Origin: Pseudomonas sp. UBA4194
GTDB lineage: Bacteria; Pseudomonadota; Gammaproteobacteria; Pseudomonadales; Pseudomonadaceae
Length of the DNA stretch: 64,000 nt
Direction: 5' to 3'
Assembly (NCBI RefSeq): GCF_002379585.1
Contig: NZ_DFUE01000052.1
Span: 3,313-67,312 of the forward strand
Made by a program: the position numbers and the translations under genes. Under the pieces are notes generated by a model that was given only the letters and a program-made list of their open reading frames with translations, had not been told where the DNA came from and made no database searches. Shown one piece after another: positions 25,730-34,773 of the stretch. The stretch's first letter is position 1; each line of letters begins with the position of its first letter.

Positions 25730-25837
25730 CCTGTGGGAGTGGGCTCTGCCCGCGATGGGGCCGAGATATGCACCATTCGATTCGGACTGTGCAATGTCTG
25801 TAATGACCCCATCGCGGGCAGAGCCCGCTCCCACAGG
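25730..25837. repeat. REPIN of the GTGGGAGCGGGC family
   Basis: The arm 25730-25762 (CCTGTGGGAGTGGGCTCTGC onward, ending GATGGGG) is mirrored by 25807-25837 (CCCCATCGCGGGCAGAGCCC, ending CCCACAGG) around a 44-base spacer. It lies between the convergent transporter gene and kguD, where the stem may also terminate transcription. A single unit of the same family is at 32008. Confidence 0.88.
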
Positions 25838-25899
25838 AAGTGGTGGTGCAACATAGACCCCATGGCCACAGAGGGGCCTTGTGGAGGCGGGGGGTGATC

Positions 25900-26877
25900 T
25901 CAGGCGCGCAACACCTGGGGATTGACGATATTCGCCGGCCGTTCGCCCTTGAGCGCCGCAATCAGGTTTTCCACTGCGCACCGCGCCATGGCTTCCCGCG
26001 TTTGCACCGTAGCGGAACCAATGTGCGGCGTCGCCACCACATTGTCCATGCGCAGCAGCGGCGAGTCCGGGCTGACCGGCTCTTGCTCGAACACATCCAG
26101 CCCAGCACCGCGAATCTGCCCCGACGTCAACGCCTGGATCAGCGCACGCTCATCCACTACTTTGCCCCGCGAGATATTGATGAAGATCGCAGTTGGCTTC
26201 ATCAGTGCCAACTCGCGAGCACCGATCAGATGCTCGGTCTCGGCGGTCAAGGGCAGGGTCAGGCAGACGAAATCCGCCGTTGCCAATAGCTCGTCCAGCG
26301 GGCAATGGCGGGCACCGAAGCGGGCATCCACCGCCGGTTTCGGGTGGCGGCTGTTGTAGAGGATCGGCATGTCGAAACCCAGATGCCCCCGTTGCGCCAA
26401 CGCCTCGCCGATACGGCCCATGCCGATGATGCCCAGGGTTTTACCGTGCACATCCGTGCCGAAGTGAGCGTCGCCGATGCTGCGGGTCCACTGTCCGGCC
26501 TTGATCAGATTGGCCAGCTCCACGACCCGCCGAGCGCTGGCCAATACCAGCGCGAAACCGGTGTCGGCGGTGGTCTGAGTAAGCACGTCCGGGGTGTTGC
26601 ACAGGGCAATACCGCGGCCGTTGAGGTAGTCGATGTCGTAGTTGTCGATGCCGACCGAAACGCTGGCAATGGCTTGCAGATCAGGCGCCCGGTCCAGCAG
26701 CTCAGCGTCCAGCTTGACGCTGGCGCCGAGGATGCCGTGGGCCGTGGGCAGGGCGTCACGCAGCCGCGCCAGGCCATCACGCTTGGGCTCGTCGATGTAG
26801 GTCACCTCGGCGTGTTCCTGCAGCAGAGCGAGCAAGGTCGGGGAAAGGTTCTTGTACAGCAGCACGCGCTTTTTCAT
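25900..26877 (-). CDS. kguD: 2-ketogluconate-6-phosphate reductase KguD
   Basis: A 325-residue D-2-hydroxyacid dehydrogenase. The NAD(P)-binding motif is GIIGMGRIGEALAQ; the catalytic residues follow the family pattern Arg (INISRGKVVDE), Glu (VFEQEP) and His (ATPHIGS). It reduces 2-keto-6-phosphogluconate to 6-phosphogluconate, feeding the Entner-Doudoroff route. It is the last gene of the kguEKTD operon, nine bases after kguT, with GAGGAG before its ATG. Without that context it could be called a general glyoxylate/hydroxypyruvate reductase. Confidence 0.92.
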   Translation of the reverse strand: MKKRVLLYKNLSPTLLALLQEHAEVTYIDEPKRDGLARLRDALPTAHGILGASVKLDAELLDRAPDLQAIASVSVGIDNYDIDYLNGRGIALCNTPDVLTQTTADTGFALVLASARRVVELANLIKAGQWTRSIGDAHFGTDVHGKTLGIIGMGRIGEALAQRGHLGFDMPILYNSRHPKPAVDARFGARHCPLDELLATADFVCLTLPLTAETEHLIGARELALMKPTAIFINISRGKVVDERALIQALTSGQIRGAGLDVFEQEPVSPDSPLLRMDNVVATPHIGSATVQTREAMARCAVENLIAALKGERPANIVNPQVLRA

Positions 26878-26886
26878 CGGGGCTCC

Positions 26887-28185
26887 TCAGTGGGCAGTCA
26901 ATGGACGGTCGGTTGCTGCGCCGTTATTCACGTTCAGGTCGCAACCGCCAGGCTTGAGCAATAGGGTCAACACGGCCGACAGCAGCAAGGCGCCGCTCAT
27001 CAGCAGGTACGACGCGCCAGGATTGCCGGTGCTGGCATTGAGCACGCCCACCAGATACGAACCGGCAAACGAGCCCAGTGCCCCCATGCTGTTGATCAGC
27101 GCCATGGCACCACCGGCAACGTTGGCCGGAAGGATTTCCGGAACAATGGCAAAGAACGGCCCATAGGGTGCGTACATGCAGGCGCCAGCGATGACCAGCA
27201 GGCCGTAGGACCACCAGAAATGCTCACTGCCTAAGGCGTAGGAGCCATAGAAAGCCAGGGCTGCCAGAAACAGCGGCGGCCAGACGAAACGCTTGCGCCG
27301 CTGCAGCCGGTCGGAGAACCAGCTCACGGTGAGCATGCCGATCACTGCAGCCAGGTAGGGCAGGGAAGCCAGCCAGCCGGCCTCGACCATGTCCATCTCC
27401 GCACCTTGCTTGAGAATCGACGGCAGCCACAGCACGAAGCCGTAGACGCCGACGCTCCACAAAAAGAACTGTATCGACAGAATGATGACCTTGCCCGAGC
27501 GAAACGCCTCGGCGTAGTTCTTCACCGGTTTCATGCCCACCTGTTCGGCAGCCAGGGCACTTTCCAGGTCATCCTTTTCCTGTTGGGTGAGCCACTTCGC
27601 CTGGGCCGGCCGGTCGTCGGCGAGGCGCCACCAGATGAACGCCCAGATCACCGCTGGCAGGCCTTCGATGATGAACATCCAGCGCCAGCTGAAATGCTGG
27701 ATAAGGTAGCCGGACACCACCGACATCCACAGCATGGTCACCGGGTTGCCGAGAATCAGAAACGTATTGGCCCGCGAGCGCTCGGCACGGGTGAACCAAT
27801 GGCACAGATAGACCAGCATGGCCGGCATCACCACCGCTTCCACCACCCCGAGCATGAATCGAATGGCAATCAGCCAATAGGCACTGGACACCACCCCGGT
27901 GAGGGTAGCCAGGCTGCCCCACAGGATCAGGCTGACGAAAATCAGCTTCTTCACGCTCTGCTTCTGGGCATAGATGGCGCCGGGTACCTGAAAGAAGAAA
28001 TACCCCAGGAAGAACAGCGCCCCCAGCAACGAGGACAGCCCGGGTGTGATCTTCAGGTCCGCGGCCATGCCCGACGCGGCAGCGAAGCCGTAGTTGGCGC
28101 GGTCCAGGTAGGCCAGGCTGTAGGTGATGAACACAATCGGCATGATGTACCACCAGCGGCGGGTGGCGAGTTTCAACGTTTCCAT
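26887..28185 (-). CDS. kguT: 2-ketogluconate transporter KguT (MFS)
   Basis: A 432-residue major-facilitator protein of the anion:cation symporter (phthalate/tartrate) family with 12 predicted membrane segments; the LDRANYGFAAASGM segment after TM1 is typical. It imports 2-ketogluconate produced in the periplasm by gluconate oxidation. The ATG at 28185 has AGGAG seven bases upstream. It lies in the conserved kguE-K-T-D order. Confidence 0.93.
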   Translation of the reverse strand: METLKLATRRWWYIMPIVFITYSLAYLDRANYGFAAASGMAADLKITPGLSSLLGALFFLGYFFFQVPGAIYAQKQSVKKLIFVSLILWGSLATLTGVVSSAYWLIAIRFMLGVVEAVVMPAMLVYLCHWFTRAERSRANTFLILGNPVTMLWMSVVSGYLIQHFSWRWMFIIEGLPAVIWAFIWWRLADDRPAQAKWLTQQEKDDLESALAAEQVGMKPVKNYAEAFRSGKVIILSIQFFLWSVGVYGFVLWLPSILKQGAEMDMVEAGWLASLPYLAAVIGMLTVSWFSDRLQRRKRFVWPPLFLAALAFYGSYALGSEHFWWSYGLLVIAGACMYAPYGPFFAIVPEILPANVAGGAMALINSMGALGSFAGSYLVGVLNASTGNPGASYLLMSGALLLSAVLTLLLKPGGCDLNVNNGAATDRPLTAH

Positions 28186-28260
28186 GGTCTTGCTCCTGAG
28201 CATCTTGTAGTTGTCGCAACAGGTTTTCGGTTCGATCACGGTGCAGCGGGTGGAGCAGGT

Positions 28261-29211
28261 TCAACGCGTTCGTGCGTGCTCGTCGGCATCGAGCTGGGCG
28301 CGGGTAGGCAAGCCTTCCATGTCACCGGGACTCTGCACGGCCAGGCTACCCACCCAGTTGCCGCGGGCCGTGGCCTCGGCCAGATCGCGGCCTTCGAGCA
28401 GGGCGCTGATCACCCCCACGGCAAAGCCATCGCCGGCACCCACGGTATCCACCACCTTGGGCACAGGGCGGCCAGCGACATAGCCATCGGTGTCGGCGGT
28501 TCGGTAGTAGGCGCCATCGGCGCCCAATTTGATCACCACCGCTTTGGCGCCTTGGTCCAGGTAGAACCGGGCAATGTCTTCGCAGCGTTCGTGGCCAGTC
28601 AGAAGGCGACCTTCAGCCAGGCCCGGCAGGACCCAGTCGGCGAGGGCGGCGAGGCTATTGATTTCTTCGATCATGCGCGCCTGGCTCGGCCACAGCGAAG
28701 GCCGCAGGTTGGGATCGAAGGACACACTGTGCCCGGCCTGGCGCATGCGGCTCATGATGTGCCGGGACAACGCGTTCATGCTGTCCGACAGCGCCGGCGG
28801 AATACCGGTGGCGTGCAGGTGACGGGCATTGAGCAGCTGTGCTGGCAGGTCGGCGATGCTCATGTGGCTGGCAGCCGAGCCGCGGCGGAAATACTCGACG
28901 GTAGGGTCCCGGCCTTCCAGCTCCAGGGACTTGAACTGGAAACCAGTAGGGTGGTGGCTGTCGACGCCGACATGGGTGCAGTCCAGTCCCTCGCGCTCAA
29001 GGGATTGGACGACGAAGCGGCCCATGGAGTCGTCGCCGACCCGGCTCAGCCATGCCACCTTGAAACCCAGCCGCGACAAGCCAATGGCGACGTTGTTGTC
29101 GGCGCCGGCGATGCGCTTGTGGTAACGCTCGACGCTGGCCAGGTCACCGGGTTGTTCGGCGACGAACATGGTCATGGTTTCGCCGAAGGACAGAATGTCG
29201 ACATCAGCCAT
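28261..29211 (-). CDS. kguK: 2-ketogluconate kinase KguK (PfkB family)
   Basis: A 316-residue ribokinase-family enzyme that phosphorylates 2-ketogluconate to 2-keto-6-phosphogluconate. The family C-terminal signature is DTVGAGDGFAVG with the catalytic Asp; the N-terminal GGxxxN-type substrate motif appears as AGADNNVAIGLSRLG. It overlaps kguE by eight bases and has GGAGG six bases before its ATG. Confidence 0.93.
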   Translation of the reverse strand: MADVDILSFGETMTMFVAEQPGDLASVERYHKRIAGADNNVAIGLSRLGFKVAWLSRVGDDSMGRFVVQSLEREGLDCTHVGVDSHHPTGFQFKSLELEGRDPTVEYFRRGSAASHMSIADLPAQLLNARHLHATGIPPALSDSMNALSRHIMSRMRQAGHSVSFDPNLRPSLWPSQARMIEEINSLAALADWVLPGLAEGRLLTGHERCEDIARFYLDQGAKAVVIKLGADGAYYRTADTDGYVAGRPVPKVVDTVGAGDGFAVGVISALLEGRDLAEATARGNWVGSLAVQSPGDMEGLPTRAQLDADEHARTR

Positions 29212-29986
29212 GGGCGGCCTCCTGGGTCGGCTGGCCCAGACGGGCGAGGGTGTGGACGTGACGCTGGGTCAGGCTCGGCAGGTCGTCGCCCTGCAGGGGA
29301 AATTCGATGGCCCGGACCAAGCCGGGACGCATGTGGGTCAGCAGGCGCTGCCACTGATGCAGGTCGGTGAGTTCCGGCGGCGTGGCGATCAGTTTGCCGG
29401 CTGGGCTGCGCTGTACCGCCTTGCAATGCAGGTACTCGACGTAACGACCCAGCTGCAAGGCAGCGCTGGACACCGATTGCTGCTGCCATTGCCAGTTGCC
29501 GATGTCGAAGGTCATGCCCACCGGCAGCGCGCCTTCCTCGACCTTGGCAAAGAAGCGCACCAGGGGATCGATTCGACCGCCCTGGGAGGTCTGGTCATTT
29601 TCCACCAGCAGGCGAACAGGCTGCCCGTGCAAGGCGCCGCGCAATTGTTCCAGGTCGCTGATGGGAGCGAAGAAGCCCAAGGACACTTTCAGCCAGATCG
29701 CACCGCAGGCGGCGGCGTCGCTCAGGGCCTTGTGCAGGGCCGGATTGGGGGCCGATTGCCCCGGCAGCCACAGTTCAAGGGGAGAGGAATAGACGCACGT
29801 CAGGCCGTGCTGCTCGATGGCCTGCTTGAGTGCAGCGGCGTCGAACGCTTCGAACAGTTCTTCGCGCAGTTCCATATGACTGGCACCGGCATGGCGGAGC
29901 AAAGGCGCCAGGCTGGCTTGGCCGCGCGCGCGGACATAATCGGCGCCGTAGCTGGAAAGACTGATGGAGACGGGGGACAGATTCAT
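29204..29986 (-). CDS. kguE: KguE sugar-phosphate isomerase/epimerase-like protein
   Basis: A 260-residue TIM-barrel protein of the xylose-isomerase-like superfamily, the first gene of the kgu operon in Pseudomonas. Metal-site-like segments are VLVENDQTSQGG (Glu), TFDIGNWQW (Asp) and EYLHCKAV (His). Its exact reaction in 2-ketogluconate use has not been settled. A PtxS operator begins 14 bases upstream of the ATG. Confidence 0.9.
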   Translation of the reverse strand: MNLSPVSISLSSYGADYVRARGQASLAPLLRHAGASHMELREELFEAFDAAALKQAIEQHGLTCVYSSPLELWLPGQSAPNPALHKALSDAAACGAIWLKVSLGFFAPISDLEQLRGALHGQPVRLLVENDQTSQGGRIDPLVRFFAKVEEGALPVGMTFDIGNWQWQQQSVSSAALQLGRYVEYLHCKAVQRSPAGKLIATPPELTDLHQWQRLLTHMRPGLVRAIEFPLQGDDLPSLTQRHVHTLARLGQPTQEAAHG

Positions 29987-29999
29987 TGTTATTGGCCTC

Positions 30000-30013
30000 T
30001 GAAACCGGTTTCA
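30000..30013. promoter_or_regulatory. PtxS operator in front of kguE
   Basis: TGAAACCGGTTTCA is a perfect 14-base palindrome identical to the published PtxS consensus. It lies between ptxS and kguE and should repress the operon until 2-ketogluconate is bound. Confidence 0.93.
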
Positions 30014-30053
30014 AAAAAGCTTGTACACACTGACCACCGAGGTCAGCGTTGAT

Positions 30054-31058
30054 TCAACCGCGCGGCGGTGTGGAACCTCGAACGGTGAGTTCGGGGGCAA
30101 AGTCGTAGGCCTGAGCCGGCGCCGAGTGGCCGTTCAAACGCGCCAGCAGGCAATCCAGTGCCTGTACGCCGATGGCATGGGTCGGCTGGGCCAGGGCGGT
30201 AATGCCGTCACCCACCAAGGGGTACCATTCCAGGTCGTCGAGAGCGATCAGGCCGACGTCGTCAAACAACGTGCAGGACAACTCGCGCAGCGCCAGGGTG
30301 CAGGCCAGGGTCGCCACGCCGTTGGCACAGAACAGCGCCTTGGGCCCGGGCTCTGGGGTATCCAGAAAGGCTTGCAGACGGGCGCTGAAGCCTGCACCGG
30401 TTTGCAAGGTCGTGCCGACGGTGAGCCGGGCAAAGGCGTCGATGCGTTCCAGGCGCGAACTGGTGCCATCGATGGGTTCGCTGACCAGTGCCAGGTCGCG
30501 GTAGCCGCGTTCGCGCAGGTGATCGATGGCCATGCGTACCGCCTGTTCGTTGTTCAGGCCCACCAGATCACAGGCCAGTTGCTCGACCTTGCGATCCACC
30601 AACACCATGGGCAGCTCTTGCTGCAACTGGCGCAGTTCGTCCAGGTGGTGGCCCAGGGTGTTCACGATCAGGCCTTCGATGTTGTAGGAGCGCAGGGCTT
30701 GCAGTTGCAGCAGTTCCTGCGCCGGATCGCGGTCTGTGTTGCACACCACCAGGCTGTAGCCATGGCGGCGGCAGGCGGTTTCCACGCCATGCATGACGGC
30801 GATCGAATAGGGGTTGCGGATATCGGCCATGAGCATGCCGATCAGGCGTGTGCGACCACGCTTGAGGCCACGGGCCATTTGATTGGGGCGGTAACCGAGT
30901 TCGTCGATGGCTTGTTCGATGCGCAGGGCGATGGCATCGGAGAGCAGCGCGCGGTCGTCGCCGATGAAGCGCGACACGCTGGCCTTGGAGACCCCGGCAC
31001 GCTCGGCGACGTCGAGCATGGTGACCCGGCTGCGCGGGGGCACGGAAATACTGTTCAC
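30054..31058 (-). CDS. ptxS: LacI-family repressor PtxS
   Basis: A 334-residue LacI-type regulator with the HTH at ~14-40 (MLDVAERAGVSKASVSRFIGDD), the hinge helix and a periplasmic-binding-like effector domain. PtxS binds 2-ketogluconate and represses kgu genes and itself. I chose the GTG at 31058, eight bases after AAGGA. Identical palindromes lie upstream of this gene and of kguE. It precedes kguE on the same strand with a 67-base gap. Confidence 0.93.
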   Translation of the reverse strand: MNSISVPPRSRVTMLDVAERAGVSKASVSRFIGDDRALLSDAIALRIEQAIDELGYRPNQMARGLKRGRTRLIGMLMADIRNPYSIAVMHGVETACRRHGYSLVVCNTDRDPAQELLQLQALRSYNIEGLIVNTLGHHLDELRQLQQELPMVLVDRKVEQLACDLVGLNNEQAVRMAIDHLRERGYRDLALVSEPIDGTSSRLERIDAFARLTVGTTLQTGAGFSARLQAFLDTPEPGPKALFCANGVATLACTLALRELSCTLFDDVGLIALDDLEWYPLVGDGITALAQPTHAIGVQALDCLLARLNGHSAPAQAYDFAPELTVRGSTPPRG

Positions 31059-31104
31059 GGCCTGATTCCTTTTATGGATGTTATTGCCAGGCGGCTGAAT
31101 GCGT

Positions 31105-31118
31105 TGAAACCGGTTTCA
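31105..31118. promoter_or_regulatory. PtxS operator in front of ptxS
   Basis: A second perfect TGAAACCGGTTTCA, 46 bases before the ptxS start, indicates autoregulation. Confidence 0.92.
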
Positions 31119-31182
31119 GGAAACACCAGATCAGCACGCGCGTCAACCACCGGATATCGCCTGTCCGGTCGCGATGCACCTT

Positions 31183-31821
31183 TCAGTGCAACAACCCGGC
31201 GGCGATATTGATGGAGAACCCCAGGATCGCCGTATTGAACACAAAGCCAATCAGCGAATGGCCGAGTACCACGCGGCGCAGGGCAGGGGAAGCGACACCG
31301 ACATCGGAGGTCTGCACCGCGACGTTAAGGGTGAAGGAGAAGTACAGAAAGTCCCAGTAGTCGGGCCTGTCCAGGCCCTCGGCGAAGCGCAGGATCGGTT
31401 CTTTGGCCTCGCTGGTGTAGAACAGGCGAGCATAGTGCAGGGCGAAGATGACCCCGATCATCAGCCAGGAACCGATCACGGTCAGGGCGGTGATTGCCAG
31501 GTGCAGGGCCTGGGTCCCGGACCCCTGGTTGCCCGCCAGTTCGAAACCAATGGCAGCCAGGCTGGCCAGCGCGGCGACGCAGACGGTCACCAGCACCAGG
31601 CCGGCGTTTTCGTCCTCGATCTCGGCGGTGCGCCTGACGGCTTCGGCTTTGGCCCGACAGGTCAGCCAGGCCATCAGTGCCAGGTAGAACCAGACACCGG
31701 CGTTCCAGCCGAACAGGGCGCGCATGATCGGATCGGCAGGTGCGAACAGCCCCACGGCAGTGCCGAGCACGGCTGCGGCCGTGAGGCGAGGGTGGGTACG
31801 CAACAGGGTATGCAGAGCCAT
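31183..31821 (-). CDS. DUF1345 integral membrane protein
   Basis: A 212-residue inner-membrane protein with about five hydrophobic segments and the DUF1345 hallmark near the C-terminus (DYWDFLYFSFTLNVAVQTSDV), which resembles an ion-channel pore loop. Function is unknown. There is no strong Shine-Dalgarno before the ATG at 31821. It is downstream of nothing obvious and reads toward ptxS, whose promoter region it borders. Confidence 0.85.
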   Translation of the reverse strand: MALHTLLRTHPRLTAAAVLGTAVGLFAPADPIMRALFGWNAGVWFYLALMAWLTCRAKAEAVRRTAEIEDENAGLVLVTVCVAALASLAAIGFELAGNQGSGTQALHLAITALTVIGSWLMIGVIFALHYARLFYTSEAKEPILRFAEGLDRPDYWDFLYFSFTLNVAVQTSDVGVASPALRRVVLGHSLIGFVFNTAILGFSINIAAGLLH

Positions 31822-31929
31822 GGCAGGTCACGTTGGGCAGAGGGGCAAGGGTAGCATGCAGGCAGGGCCGCCGGCAGGGCCGTGTGGGGTGTTCGGGGGT
31901 GGCGAGTGCAGGGTGGTTCGGCGGTGAAG

Positions 31930-31970
31930 GGTCCCCTCACCCCAGCCCTCTACCTAGGGGAGAGGGAGCT
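31930..31970. repeat. Short inverted repeat, CCCTCT / AGAGGG
   Basis: TCCCCTCACCCCAGCCCTCT, then a short spacer, then GGGGAGAGGGAGCT. It looks like a dispersed intergenic hairpin common in high-GC genomes; a related phrase (GGTCCCCTCACCCC) recurs near 10760. Function unknown. Confidence 0.45.
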
Positions 31971-32007
31971 GTACGGTGGTGGAGCGGGCGTCGAGGTGTG
32001 CGATACC

Positions 32008-32040
32008 CCTGTGGGAGCGGGTTCTACCCGCGATGGGGCC
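32008..32040 (+). repeat. Single REP unit, GTGGGAGCGGGT family
   Basis: CCTGTGGGAGCGGGTTCTAC followed by CCGCGATGGGGCC, the same family as the REPIN arms at 25730-25837, here unpaired and about 65 bases before a CdaR-type gene. Confidence 0.8.
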
Positions 32041-32103
32041 GGTGCCGGCACTGCAAAATCCTGTAGGATCTGGGTTCCGTTCGCCTTCAAGGATTGCTGT
32101 GCA

Positions 32104-33192
32104 ATGTTCGAACTGGACCACGAACTGGCTCAAGACATCGTCGACCGGGCGATGGCCATTCTGCCGTGCAACGTCAACGTCATGGACAGCCAGGGGCTCA
32201 TCCTGGGCAGCGGCGAGCGGCAACGTATCGACACCCGCCACGAAGGCGCCCAATTGGTACTGGCCAACAAGCGCGAAGTGGAAATCGACGAGCAGACGGC
32301 GCGCACCCTGCGTGGCGTGCAGCCGGGGATCAATCTGCCGCTGATGCTCGACCAACGCCTGATCGGCGTGCTGGGCCTGACCGGCGATCCGGCGCAGTTG
32401 CGCACCTCGGCACAGCTGGTGCGCATGACCGCCGAAATGCTGGTGGCGCAACGGCACATGCGCGTCGAGCAGCGCTGGCGCACGGAGCGAACCGAAGACG
32501 TCATGGCCATGCTCCTGGGCGATGCCGAGCTGTCGCCACGATTGTTGGACGAAGCCCGTGAACTGGGCCTCAAACCGCATCTGGCACGTGTGCCGTGCGT
32601 ATTCGAACTGGCCGGGGAGTCTAATGCCGAGCCCCTGACGCGCTGGTTGCAGTCGCGGGTTGCCGACAGCTGGTGCCTGTGCTCGGGTGCGGGCACGGTG
32701 CTCTGGTGCCGGCCTACCGCACCGCACGCCGATGATCTGCAACTGCTGGGCAGACTGGAAGACTTTCAGGTGCGACGCCTGGGGGTCGGTGATCCGGCGC
32801 AAACCTTGCCGGATCTGCGTCGCGGCTGCCGGCAAGTGCGCGATCTGTTGGCGTATGGCCGCGAGATCCTGCCAACGGTGGCCTTGTTGCAACTGCAGCG
32901 TTACCGGCTGCCCAGCCTGCTCTGGCGGCACCGCGACGACGATGCGCTGGATGAGTGGCTGATGCCATTGCAGCGGGTGATTGCCAAGGACAGCAACGGG
33001 CAATTGCTGGCCACCCTGCGGGCATGGTGCGAGCATGATGGGCAGAGTCAGTTGTGTGCCGATTCCCTGGGGATTCATCGCAATAGCTTGCGCTATCGGA
33101 TGGAGCGGATTGCGGAGTTGAGCGGGGTGGATCCGATGACCTTGGAGGGGATGGTGGTGTTGTATCTGGGGGTCAGGTTGACGGCGGTTTGA
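32104..33192 (+). CDS. cdaR: CdaR-family sugar-diacid regulator
   Basis: A 362-residue regulator. Residues ~1-135 are the diacid-recognition domain (DIVDRAMAILPCNVNVMDSQGLILGSG is typical of CdaR), followed by a middle GGDEF-like segment and a C-terminal PucR-type HTH (QLCADSLGIHRNSLRYRMERIAEL). CdaR activates glucarate, galactarate and glycerate genes; none lies in this window, so its target is elsewhere. The ATG at 32104 follows AAGGA by ten bases. Confidence 0.87.
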   Translation: MFELDHELAQDIVDRAMAILPCNVNVMDSQGLILGSGERQRIDTRHEGAQLVLANKREVEIDEQTARTLRGVQPGINLPLMLDQRLIGVLGLTGDPAQLRTSAQLVRMTAEMLVAQRHMRVEQRWRTERTEDVMAMLLGDAELSPRLLDEARELGLKPHLARVPCVFELAGESNAEPLTRWLQSRVADSWCLCSGAGTVLWCRPTAPHADDLQLLGRLEDFQVRRLGVGDPAQTLPDLRRGCRQVRDLLAYGREILPTVALLQLQRYRLPSLLWRHRDDDALDEWLMPLQRVIAKDSNGQLLATLRAWCEHDGQSQLCADSLGIHRNSLRYRMERIAELSGVDPMTLEGMVVLYLGVRLTAV

Positions 33193-33240
33193 AAGGGGGG
33201 ACCCTTCACTGAAGATCCCCACCCCGGCTTCAATCGGCTA

Positions 33241-33594
33241 TCAACCTGCCGCCACCACGGTGATCTCCACCAACAGATCGGGCGCCGCCAACTTCGATTC
33301 CACCGTAGCCCGCGCCGGCGCATGTCCTTCAGGTGCCCAGGCGTCCCATACCTCGTTCATTCCGGCGAAGTTCGCTTCGATATCCGAGAGCCATACCTGA
33401 GCCGTCAGAATACGCGTTTTGTCCAGACCCGCCTGGGCCAGGAAATTATCGATCTTGGCCAGCACCTGAGCCGTTTGCCCCTTGATGTCCAGGCTGCGGT
33501 CGGTGGCCGTCTGTCCACCCAGAAAGGTAAACCCGTTGCACTGCACCACACGGCTCATGCGTTGGTTGGTTTCGATGCGTTTGATGTCCAGCAT
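33241..33594 (-). CDS. RidA-family enamine/imine deaminase
   Basis: A 117-residue YjgF/YER057c/UK114 protein. The conserved Arg that binds the carboxylate is in the APARATVESKLAAPDLLVEI segment. RidA proteins hydrolyse reactive enamines and imines released by amine- or amino-acid-oxidising enzymes. It is the last gene of a nine-gene operon containing two DAO flavoproteins, nine bases after the second, which fits detoxification of their imine product. Confidence 0.92.
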   Translation of the reverse strand: MLDIKRIETNQRMSRVVQCNGFTFLGGQTATDRSLDIKGQTAQVLAKIDNFLAQAGLDKTRILTAQVWLSDIEANFAGMNEVWDAWAPEGHAPARATVESKLAAPDLLVEITVVAAG

Positions 33595-33603
33595 AAAGGC
33601 TCC

Positions 33604-34773
33604 TCAATGTTGCCCGATGGTTGAAGCGAAATTCAGCGTTTGCGCAGCCGGTGCCGCGAAGCGCTGGATGGAAAAAGGTGCCAGGCTGATCGGCGACGTT
33701 TCGCCGAGTATCTCTTGAGCCAGGCGCTTGCCGGTGCCTGGGCCCATCTGAAAGCCACTGCCGCAAAAGCCGAATGAATAACTCAACCGACTGGCCTTGC
33801 CGCTGCGGCCAATCACCGGCAGGTCATCGGCGGTAAACGCCTCGACCCCGGCCCAGACCCGGTTCACGCCCAGATGGCGCAAGTGGGGGAACAGGTCGGT
33901 CACCGTTCTTGCGCTGGTACTCAGGCGGTCCATCTCGACCTCGCCATGGCGCGCGGCAAAATCCACCGACCCGACCAGCTTGCCACCGATCACCACCGTG
34001 CCGTTGGCAAACTGCTTGAACGACAGCGCACGGCCGGTCGCCCCCAGCACCGGCGTGCAGAACGGGGCGACGCGATGGGTGACCATCAGCATCAGGCCCT
34101 CGGGATGCACCGGTACCGGCTCGCCGACTGCTGCGGCCAGTCGCCCGGACCAGGCCCCGGCGGTCACGACCAGATGCTCGGCCTGGTGCACCCCGTTCGC
34201 GGTGCGGACCTGCCAACGCGTGCCCTTTTGCTCGATGGCCTGCGCAGGCGTGTTTTCCAGTACCGTGACCCCAAGCTTCTGTGCGGCCAGGCGCACGGCG
34301 GTCACCGTACGGTAGGGTACGGCATAGCCGTCATCCTTGACCCAGATGCCCCCCACCACATGCCGGGCGACAGTCGGTACCCACTCCAGCACCTGCTCGC
34401 GATCGATCAGCACCTCATGATCGAAGCCCAATGCATTCAACTGCTGAACCCGCTGGCGACACTCGTCGAGCTCTGCTGGGGTCTCCGCCAGCTTGAGTTG
34501 ACCGCTGGCGACAAAACCACCGTCGTCACCCAGTAACTCAGGGAGCTGGTACCACAGCTCGCGAGACGCCAGCGCCAGGGGGATCTCGGCAACGTGCCGG
34601 CCCAAGGTTCGCACCCCCCCGGCATTCACGCCGGAGGCGTGGCGCCCGCAGTACTCGGCCTCCAGAACGGTAACCTGCACGCCGGCGACGGCCAGATGCA
34701 GCGCGGTGCTCAGGCCATGGATGCCGCCACCGATCACCAGTACATCACTGCCTACGGACGAGGATTCACTCAC
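33604..34773 (-). CDS. FAD-dependent oxidoreductase of the DAO family
   Basis: A 389-residue flavoprotein with an N-terminal FAD motif VLVIGGGIHGLSTALHLA and the C-terminal GFCGSGFQMGPGTGKRLAQEI typical of the D-amino acid oxidase/sarcosine oxidase clan. It would oxidise a C-N bond of an amino acid or substituted amine. I chose the GTG at 34773: GGGAG lies six bases upstream and the start overlaps the preceding gene by eight bases. It is the second DAO protein of the operon, distinct from that at 36482. Confidence 0.87.
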   Translation of the reverse strand: MSESSSVGSDVLVIGGGIHGLSTALHLAVAGVQVTVLEAEYCGRHASGVNAGGVRTLGRHVAEIPLALASRELWYQLPELLGDDGGFVASGQLKLAETPAELDECRQRVQQLNALGFDHEVLIDREQVLEWVPTVARHVVGGIWVKDDGYAVPYRTVTAVRLAAQKLGVTVLENTPAQAIEQKGTRWQVRTANGVHQAEHLVVTAGAWSGRLAAAVGEPVPVHPEGLMLMVTHRVAPFCTPVLGATGRALSFKQFANGTVVIGGKLVGSVDFAARHGEVEMDRLSTSARTVTDLFPHLRHLGVNRVWAGVEAFTADDLPVIGRSGKASRLSYSFGFCGSGFQMGPGTGKRLAQEILGETSPISLAPFSIQRFAAPAAQTLNFASTIGQH

